Shown here piece after piece: positions 1 through 5,555 of a DNA stretch of 8,388 nucleotides. Numbering within the stretch: position 1 is the stretch's first letter; each line of letters starts with the position of its first letter. Source of the stretch: an uncultured Lachnospiraceae bacterium (GTDB taxonomy: Bacteria; Bacillota; Clostridia; Lachnospirales; Lachnospiraceae); contig CALGGL010000244.1 in assembly GCA_937915975.1 (NCBI GenBank), forward strand, positions 1 to 8,388. Direction: 5' to 3'. The notes under the pieces are model-generated. The model was not told the origin of the DNA. It worked only from the letters and a program-made list of their open reading frames with translations, and ran no database searches. A program made the translations under genes and the position numbers.

Positions 1-50
1 GGCGACCACCGAGATCTACACTCTTTCCCTACACGACGCTCTTCCGATCT
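1..50 (+). other. Illumina TruSeq/P5 adapter contamination (not biological)
   Basis: These 50 bases match, from memory, the Illumina TruSeq universal (P5 plus read-1 primer) adapter without its first 8 bases. It ends in the diagnostic ACGACGCTCTTCCGATCT, immediately followed by genomic-looking sequence at 51. The orientation is adapter then insert, as expected for an untrimmed read start assembled onto a contig end. Nothing biological should be inferred from it. It also leaves the reading frame of the neighbouring minus-strand gene open, so a gene caller can extend that protein into adapter. Confidence 0.98.
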
Positions 51-1421
51 TGGTTCGCCTTCATATAAATCATTATCCACCGTTACAGTATTACCGTCAA
101 AACGCGGATAGAATATCTCATCAACAAATCCGGAATTATTTAAATCCGCTATACCGCCCATATAATACGGTTCATATAAACCGTTCAGATCTCCGTCTAT
201 ATTTCTTATACTGATAATTCCCTTTGCGGATTGTTCACCTTTTTCTTCATAGTCTTCCTTTAAGGCTTCTGCTTCGGGACTAAGCTCATTATAATCGATT
301 TCATTTTCATCTGCTTCAAAATATCTTATACTTGTCCAATAATTTGCATAAGGATTATAGTCCTCACCGACAAAATGCTTAAGATATATCATATTGAAGG
401 AGTAAGGTGTGACCTTAATCATAAGATCCGTCTGATAATCAAGACGAATCGTCGATACATCTCCGAGCTTTCCGCTGTTCATACCGCCTGTATCCCTGCT
501 GTAACGCGAGAAGCCTTCCCAACCATCCATAAGAAGCGTGCTCACGGCAGCCATGGTCAGTTCCTTATATTTATTCTGCTTATATCCGACATTAAAGGAA
601 TCCTTCGGTCGAAACGAGCTTACAAGCGATACAATTACCGAAACAAATAAAAAGACTATAAGTGATGCCTGAGTAAGAGCCTTTATATCGTACTTATAGA
701 AAAGCTCTCTTTTTTTCTTTCCTCTAACCTCGTACTTGGAATTATTTCTCTTTATGGCTACCTGAGGACTGTAATGTCTGCTTACCTTTATAACATACGC
801 AAGAGATATACCCACAAGAAGCATAAGTGCATATAAGAAATCCGGCTCAAGTGTCATATAAAGCGGAATAACATTAAAAAACATCACAATAAACATAGCC
901 GTTGCATATTGCATTCTTCTGGAAATATATACATTTAAAAGTATATCAAGCACGATTCCTATAAAAAGAGAAACCAAGGTTATGGTAACATATCTGTTTT
1001 CAATCTGCTCATTATAAAGTCTTTGTATATCCACATCAAAATACTGTGCAGCTCTGTCCACAGATATATTCACTATCGCATAAAATCCACTGTTTATATA
1101 AATTCTGAAAACATATACCAAGGCAGCGAACAGCGAAAACATAAGAAAATAACCTACATTTTCCGTAAGAAGACGATAGTAAAGCAAGGAACAAAGCATT
1201 GCAAAAGCGAATATAACCAAATGACAAAGTATAACATTATATTCGGCATCGATGGCAGACAAATAAAAGCCTATCGTTCCCATAGAAAGAAGATACACTA
1301 TGAATCCCTTAAGAAAAAGTGTAAGTATACGTTTTTCTTTCTGTTCAAAGAAATCGTCACAAAGCATTACACCTTCGCAAAGCTCTATTAAATTATTATC
1401 CTCCTTACTTTTCTTTGCCAT
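51..1421 (-). CDS. TgpA-like membrane transglutaminase-superfamily protein, C-terminally truncated by contig end
   Basis: Exactly 457 codons of real sequence are present (ATG at 1421-1419) before the adapter begins on a codon boundary. The N-terminus is cytosolic and charged (MAKKSKEDNN). Hydrophobic segments follow at about residues 33-55, 62-82, 88-108, 145-165, 170-190, 193-212 and 250-270, with a positively charged loop near 222-247 (RNNSKYEVRGKKKREL). After the last segment comes a soluble, probably extracytoplasmic part. It contains YLKHFVGEDYNPYANYW (346-362), which resembles the YLRG...Y.G..W stretch that precedes the catalytic domain in TgpA/DUF3488-type proteins. The Cys-His-Asp transglutaminase core would lie further on and is not in the window, so activity cannot be judged. 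Family members of this layout usually run to 700 or more residues. Position directly after MoxR and DUF58 genes supports the call. An AAAGGA site 9 bases upstream and a one-base overlap with DUF58 fix the start. Substrate and role are unknown. Confidence 0.85.
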
Positions 1422-1436
1422 TAACCATTTTCCTTT
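1419..1436 (-). promoter_or_regulatory. Ribosome binding site and TAATG stop/start overlap
   Basis: The DUF58 stop (TAA, 1423-1421) and the transglutaminase-like start (ATG, 1421-1419) share one base. An AAAGGA sequence (1436-1431), inside the last DUF58 codons, lies 9 bases before the ATG. This arrangement is typical of translational coupling, where a ribosome ending one gene restarts on the next. It suggests the two proteins are made in linked amounts. Coupling itself is inferred. Confidence 0.75.
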
Positions 1437-2470
1437 ATATTCAAAAATACTCTTACACCGTCCGACGTAATATGAAGATAAGATTTTATCTCCGGATTAA
1501 CCGACGCCATATGCTCTGCTGCTTCATTCATATCATTATATGTTTTTTCATAAAACATTTTTGAAAATGTATCATCAAGATCTGATTTGTAATCAATCCT
1601 TGTTGTCTCATATTCATATCTGCCTGTACTCCAGTACATAAGTCTTACCGTTGTACCGTCATTAACTATCTGGTTTATAAGCGTATATGCAGATGAAAGA
1701 ATCATATTGAGCTGTTCATTACTGTTTTTTACAAGCTCGACCAATGCAACCAACTGTCTGTCGGACATACTTGCCCTGTCCTTAACCATAAGGATATCTC
1801 TTTTTGCCGAAAGCTTCCAATGTATACTCATAAGCTTGTCACCCGGTATATATTCCCTTATTTCCTGGACATCCGAAAAATCATTTCCTTTTTTTGAGCT
1901 TTCCTCGCTCTCAAGAGATCCTTGTTCAAGTGCAGTTCTGTCATAGCTGTATTCTCCTATTATCTCAGGCAAAACCGTCACATCCGCATCTGCAAATATT
2001 TTCTTTTTTAATCTTATAAAGCTCATTAAATCCTTTATATAAATTTTATCAACCGATACATTTATAATTCCCGGAAGTGAGGGTATGACGGGAAGCTCGA
2101 TTTGGCTGCCCTTCCTCATATGAACAGGCATGGATATCCTGTGTCTTCCGCTTGTTTCAAAAAGGGTGTTCTTTATCTCAATATTGATTATGGTATCAAG
2201 TGAAACAAGAAATGACGGATTGGTTATTTTGATAAAAAAATAAACTCTGTCATTTTGTCTTCCGTATTCACTGCCTGCACTGTTTATGGCAGGTTCAACA
2301 GTAACATCAATGTATTTTCTTATAACCACTGCCATAAGAACAGACAAAAAAGGAGCCACAACCATAATCACCATAAGCATAAAGTAAAAATGACTGTGAA
2401 GGAAGTAATACATAAGGCCATTTATCAATAATAAAATTCCATATATAACCAATCGCACTATACTTTCCAT
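1421..2470 (-). CDS. DUF58 domain membrane protein
   Basis: This 349-residue protein starts with two hydrophobic segments (about 5-25 and 29-50), followed by a beta-rich region (53-170) and the DUF58 core. The diagnostic core is at 195-230: GNDFSDVQEIREYIPGD, then SIHWKLSAKRD and LMVKD, matching the family pattern of R.Y.pGD..r.I.Wk.sAr. The C-terminal part (236-345) has the alternating strand/helix look of a von Willebrand A-like fold, but I see no clear MIDAS DxSxS. DUF58 proteins are commonly encoded beside MoxR ATPases and transglutaminase-like membrane proteins, as here, and are proposed to be the partner or substrate of MoxR; the biochemical role is not established. Start: ATG at 2470 with AGGA (2483-2480) 9 bases upstream. 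A 53-base gap separates it from the MoxR stop, the widest gap in the window, and I saw no hairpin in it. Length is ordinary for the family. Confidence 0.93.
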   Translation of the reverse strand: MESIVRLVIYGILLLINGLMYYFLHSHFYFMLMVIMVVAPFLSVLMAVVIRKYIDVTVEPAINSAGSEYGRQNDRVYFFIKITNPSFLVSLDTIINIEIKNTLFETSGRHRISMPVHMRKGSQIELPVIPSLPGIINVSVDKIYIKDLMSFIRLKKKIFADADVTVLPEIIGEYSYDRTALEQGSLESEESSKKGNDFSDVQEIREYIPGDKLMSIHWKLSAKRDILMVKDRASMSDRQLVALVELVKNSNEQLNMILSSAYTLINQIVNDGTTVRLMYWSTGRYEYETTRIDYKSDLDDTFSKMFYEKTYNDMNEAAEHMASVNPEIKSYLHITSDGVRVFLNIKENG

Positions 2471-2523
2471 AAATCCCTGTCCTATAACTGATTTCCCGAT
2501 AACGATATACCATAAAATAAATC

Positions 2524-3450
2524 TTAATTTCTCGGTGCCGCTATGCTGTTTAGCAAAAGCCTCATAGCCTGCTCCATATTAAGTCCCTGTGCCTTACCCT
2601 TTGCACTAAGCTTAACTCTGTGTCCGAGTGTATCCTTTGTTACACTTTGGACATCCTTTGCCGTTACAAAATCTCTTCCCTCAAGCACTGCCATAGCCTT
2701 AGCCATTCTAAGCATCGCTATGGTTCCTCTCGGACTTGCACCCATGGCAAACATATCATTATTTCTGGTTGCCTCAACTATATTAACTATATACTCATAT
2801 ATTTCATCACGAACATACATATCATTTGCATTTTTTCTGAGTTCTATAAGCTCATCCACGGTTATTATTTCCTTAACCTTATCAATAGGATGAGATGAGT
2901 TTCCTTTAAGAATCTTCACTGCATCCTCATGCGCCGGATATCCCATGGAAAGACATACCATAAATCTGTCAAGCTGCGACTCCGGAAGCATCTGTGTTCC
3001 CGATGAGCCATACGGATTTTCCGTAGCTATTACTATAAACGGATCAGGAAGCTTTCTTGTGACACCGTCCACCGTTGCCGTCTGCTCCTCCATAACCTCG
3101 AGGAGCGCCGACTGTGTCTTTGGAGATGTTCTGTTAATCTCATCTGCAAGAAACAGATTACAGAATACCGAACCCTCTCTGTATTCAAAATCCTTTGTCT
3201 GTGAATTATACATAGAAAAACCAAGTATATCACTCGGAAGTACATCCGGTGTAAACTGAACTCTCTTATAATTAAGAGACATACTCTTTGCAAAGGTGGT
3301 TGCAAGAGTAGTTTTACCTACTCCGGGAATATCCTCCATAAGTATATGTCCGCCTGCAATTACCGCAGCCAGCACCTTGCTTACGACATCCTCCTTACCC
3401 TTTATAACTGTATTTACCTCGTCACAAACCGCCTGAAGCTTTTCGTTCAT
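2524..3450 (-). CDS. MoxR-family AAA+ ATPase
   Basis: A 308-residue soluble AAA+ ATPase. Numbering from the longer possible start (3456, 310 residues), the motifs are Walker A DIPGVGKTT (42-50), the family stretch FTPDVLPSDILG (68-79), Walker B LFLADEINR (101-109), sensor 1 IATENP (143-148, usually ATQNP), the arginine-finger region QLDRF (161-165) and sensor 2 GASPRG (239-244), followed by the helical lid. All residues needed for ATP binding and hydrolysis look intact. MoxR proteins are thought to act as chaperone-like remodellers for partner proteins encoded next door; here the likely partners are DUF58 and the transglutaminase-like protein. I chose the second Met (3450) because the GAAAGGA site lies 7 bases from it but only 1 base from the first ATG. 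The gene begins 23 bases after the malic enzyme stop, so they are probably co-transcribed. Confidence 0.95.
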   Translation of the reverse strand: MNEKLQAVCDEVNTVIKGKEDVVSKVLAAVIAGGHILMEDIPGVGKTTLATTFAKSMSLNYKRVQFTPDVLPSDILGFSMYNSQTKDFEYREGSVFCNLFLADEINRTSPKTQSALLEVMEEQTATVDGVTRKLPDPFIVIATENPYGSSGTQMLPESQLDRFMVCLSMGYPAHEDAVKILKGNSSHPIDKVKEIITVDELIELRKNANDMYVRDEIYEYIVNIVEATRNNDMFAMGASPRGTIAMLRMAKAMAVLEGRDFVTAKDVQSVTKDTLGHRVKLSAKGKAQGLNMEQAMRLLLNSIAAPRN

Positions 3451-3457
3451 ACACATT

Positions 3458-3464
3458 TCCTTTC
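3458..3464 (-). promoter_or_regulatory. Ribosome binding site deciding the MoxR start
   Basis: GAAAGGA sits between the malic enzyme stop and two in-frame ATGs separated by one codon (MCMNEK). It is 1 base from the ATG at 3456 and 7 bases from the ATG at 3450. The second distance is the normal one, so translation most likely begins at 3450. Confidence 0.7.
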
Positions 3465-3473
3465 TTCTATGTT

Positions 3474-4643
3474 TTACTTTACTACTCCTGATTCTCTTGC
3501 GCAGTCAGCCACAGCCTGTGCAACCGCCTTGGCAACTTCCTTATTGAAAGCATCAGGTATGATGTATTCTTCGTTTAACTCATCGTCCTTTACGATTGAG
3601 GCGATGGCTTTTGCAGCGGCAACCTTCATATCCTCTGTTATGTCTGTTGCACGTGCATCAAGCGCTCCTCTGAATATACCCGGAGATACAAGTACATTAT
3701 TTATCTGGTTAGGGAAGTCTGAACGACCTGTTGCTATTATTCTTGCTCCGCCCTTCTTAGCCTCATCCGGCATAATTTCCGGTGTAGGATTGGCCATAGC
3801 AAATACCATTGCATCATCTGCCATGGATGCAACCATCTCAGGTGTAACGATTCCCGGTGCGGATACACCTATAAATACATCCTTACCCTTCATCACATCT
3901 GCAAGACTTCCTCTTTCTCTATTCTTATTGGTTATCTCTGCCATCTCAGCCTGTGCGGGATTCATATGCGGCTCACCCGGGCAAAGCGCTCCCTTGCTGT
4001 TAACAAGTACAACATTACCGATTCCGAATCTCATAAGTAATTTACAGATTGATATTCCTGCTGCACCTGCACCACTTATGACAGCACTTATATCCTCCAT
4101 CTTCTTACCGACAATCTTTAAAGCATTGATAAGTCCCGCACATACAACAACCGCAGTTCCGTGCTGGTCATCATGAAATACAGGTATGTCAAGCTCCTCC
4201 TTAAGTCTTTTTTCTATCTCAAAGCATCTCGGTGCCGCTATGTCCTCAAGATTAATACCTCCAAATACAGGTGCCAATCTCTTAACCGTTTCAACTATCT
4301 CATCTACATCCTTTGTATCAAGACAGATTGGAAATGCATCCACATTTCCGAAAGTCTTAAACAATATCGACTTTCCTTCCATAACAGGTATGGCAGCCTC
4401 AGGTCCTATATCTCCCAGTCCAAGTACTGCGGTTCCGTCTGATACTACTGCTACGAGATTGGACTTATTGGTATATTTATATACATCCATTTTGTTATCT
4501 CTAATCTTTCGACAAGGCTCCGCAACTCCCGGTGTATATGCTGTACTAAGGTCATCCTTTGTCTTTACATCAACCTTTGAGATAACCTCTATCTTTCCAT
4601 GATTTTCCTCGTGCATCTTTAAGCTTAACTCATTGTAATCCAT
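3474..4643 (-). CDS. NAD(P)-dependent malic enzyme, short bacterial type
   Basis: Oxidative decarboxylation of malate to pyruvate and CO2 with reduction of NAD(P), in the cytosol. The 389-residue length fits the short bacterial malic enzymes that lack a phosphotransacetylase domain. Visible motifs: YTPGVAEPCR (36-45; Tyr36 is the expected general acid), SDGTAVLGLGDIGPEA (68-83), MEGKS with the probable catalytic Lys91, FGGINLEDIAAP (127-138) with metal ligands Glu133 and Asp134, HDDQHGTA (157-164) with Asp159, the dinucleotide loop GAGAAGIS (191-198), ANPTPEI (284-290) and GRSDFPNQINN (306-316). The family's expected residues are present, so it should be active. The residue ending the second Rossmann strand is Asn215 (VLVNSKG) rather than the Asp frequent in NAD-preferring enzymes, so cofactor preference is uncertain. 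Start: ATG at 4643 with AAGGAG (4657-4652) 8 bases upstream, 15 bases after the radical SAM gene. Its place ahead of the MoxR module looks like simple co-transcription. Confidence 0.96.
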   Translation of the reverse strand: MDYNELSLKMHEENHGKIEVISKVDVKTKDDLSTAYTPGVAEPCRKIRDNKMDVYKYTNKSNLVAVVSDGTAVLGLGDIGPEAAIPVMEGKSILFKTFGNVDAFPICLDTKDVDEIVETVKRLAPVFGGINLEDIAAPRCFEIEKRLKEELDIPVFHDDQHGTAVVVCAGLINALKIVGKKMEDISAVISGAGAAGISICKLLMRFGIGNVVLVNSKGALCPGEPHMNPAQAEMAEITNKNRERGSLADVMKGKDVFIGVSAPGIVTPEMVASMADDAMVFAMANPTPEIMPDEAKKGGARIIATGRSDFPNQINNVLVSPGIFRGALDARATDITEDMKVAAAKAIASIVKDDELNEEYIIPDAFNKEVAKAVAQAVADCARESGVVK

Positions 4644-4658
4644 TTTCTTTTCTCCTTC

Positions 4659-5537
4659 TTAATAATCAAATATTGACATCTGAACACCCAGAGTCTTGTT
4701 TTTATATTCACGCATATAACGCGTTAATTCTTCCTGATCGTAAACTATGCCGTTTTCTTCACAGGTAGTCTTCAAAAGCTTTGTCAAAGCCATACTGTTT
4801 TGACTCGGAACCTCATAGGAATTACCGAATGTTCCGATATACTTATCCTTAAGTCCGGGGAAATGTTTATCAAGCTGTTCATAGAAGTATTCCCTGTTTC
4901 CTTCCCTAAGCGTAAGTCCCATTCCATGCATATACACTATTCCGTAAACACCCGCCTTTACACAATAATCAAGAAGCCCCTTAAGGTTTTCCTCTGTATC
5001 ATTTATGAAAGGAAGAAACGGTGTTATCCATACTATCGTAGGTATACCTCTTTTTTTCATTTCCATAAGCACATTGAAGCGTTCACTTGTCACGGCAACA
5101 TTAGGCTCAAGCTTCTTGCACAGCTCATCATCATAGGTCGTAAGTGTCATGGCAACTATACATTTTGTTTTTCTGTTTATCTTTTCAAGTATGTCTATAT
5201 CTCTCAGAATCAGGTCTGATTTGGTCTGTATTACAACTCCGAAATCAAATCTCTCTATCTGATTCAGGCATCTCCTTGTCAGTTGAAGTTCATTTTCAAT
5301 CGGTATATACGGGTCACTCATGGAGCCTGTGACTATCATAGTTTTATTTCGTTTTCGCTTAAGCGTATGCTCAAGTATATCATCTGCTCTCGCCTTTATC
5401 TCGACATCCTCGAAATCATGTGTCATCCTGTAACACTTGCTTCTCGAATCGCAGTATATACAGCCATGAGTGCATCCACGATATATGTTCATCCCGCTTT
5501 GAGGGGATAAAACCGCTTTTACCTCTTTATAGTGCAT
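4659..5537 (-). CDS. SPL-family radical SAM protein (COG1533-like)
   Basis: A 292-residue radical SAM enzyme expected to bind a [4Fe-4S] cluster through the N-terminal CxxxCxxC in RGCTHGCIYC (Cys22, Cys26, Cys29) and to cleave S-adenosylmethionine. Other landmarks of the spore-photoproduct-lyase-like group are TGSMSDPYIPIE (70-81), TKSDLILRDIDIL (105-117), MTLTTYDDEL (130-139) followed by LEP (143-145), and TPFLPFIND (172-180). These span a complete TIM-barrel-type core, and the C-terminus ends in MSIFDY. It is not obviously spore photoproduct lyase itself: it is shorter than typical SplB (about 340 residues) and the cluster motif sits much nearer the N-terminus. Most members of this group have no known substrate, and I assign none. 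Start: ATG at 5537 with AAAGGAG (5552-5546) 8 bases upstream, 18 bases after the stop of the SMC-like gene, implying co-transcription with it. Confidence 0.92.
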   Translation of the reverse strand: MHYKEVKAVLSPQSGMNIYRGCTHGCIYCDSRSKCYRMTHDFEDVEIKARADDILEHTLKRKRNKTMIVTGSMSDPYIPIENELQLTRRCLNQIERFDFGVVIQTKSDLILRDIDILEKINRKTKCIVAMTLTTYDDELCKKLEPNVAVTSERFNVLMEMKKRGIPTIVWITPFLPFINDTEENLKGLLDYCVKAGVYGIVYMHGMGLTLREGNREYFYEQLDKHFPGLKDKYIGTFGNSYEVPSQNSMALTKLLKTTCEENGIVYDQEELTRYMREYKNKTLGVQMSIFDY

Positions 5538-5555
5538 ATGGTTTTCTCCTTTGTA

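Noticed and set aside
1036..1227. Small minus-strand open frame of 63 codons
   Set aside because: It lies in a different frame inside the transglutaminase-like gene, which has continuous, sensible membrane-protein coding across the same bases. It has no ribosome binding site of note.
2471..2523. Promoter, terminator or attenuator in the widest gap (MoxR to DUF58)
   Set aside because: I found no stem-loop followed by T residues on the transcribed strand and no convincing paired -35/-10 boxes. The DUF58 ribosome binding site is the only element I can support there.
3346..4176. Plus-strand open frame of 276 codons opposite the malic enzyme and MoxR genes
   Set aside because: It is antisense to two strongly motif-supported genes. 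Its Ser/Ala/Ile-rich translation is typical of a shadow frame, and it spans the boundary between the real genes.
4659..5537. Naming the radical SAM gene splB (spore photoproduct lyase)
   Set aside because: It is shorter than typical SplB and its cluster cysteines lie at residues 22-29, too close to the N-terminus. Only the broader SPL-like family is supported.
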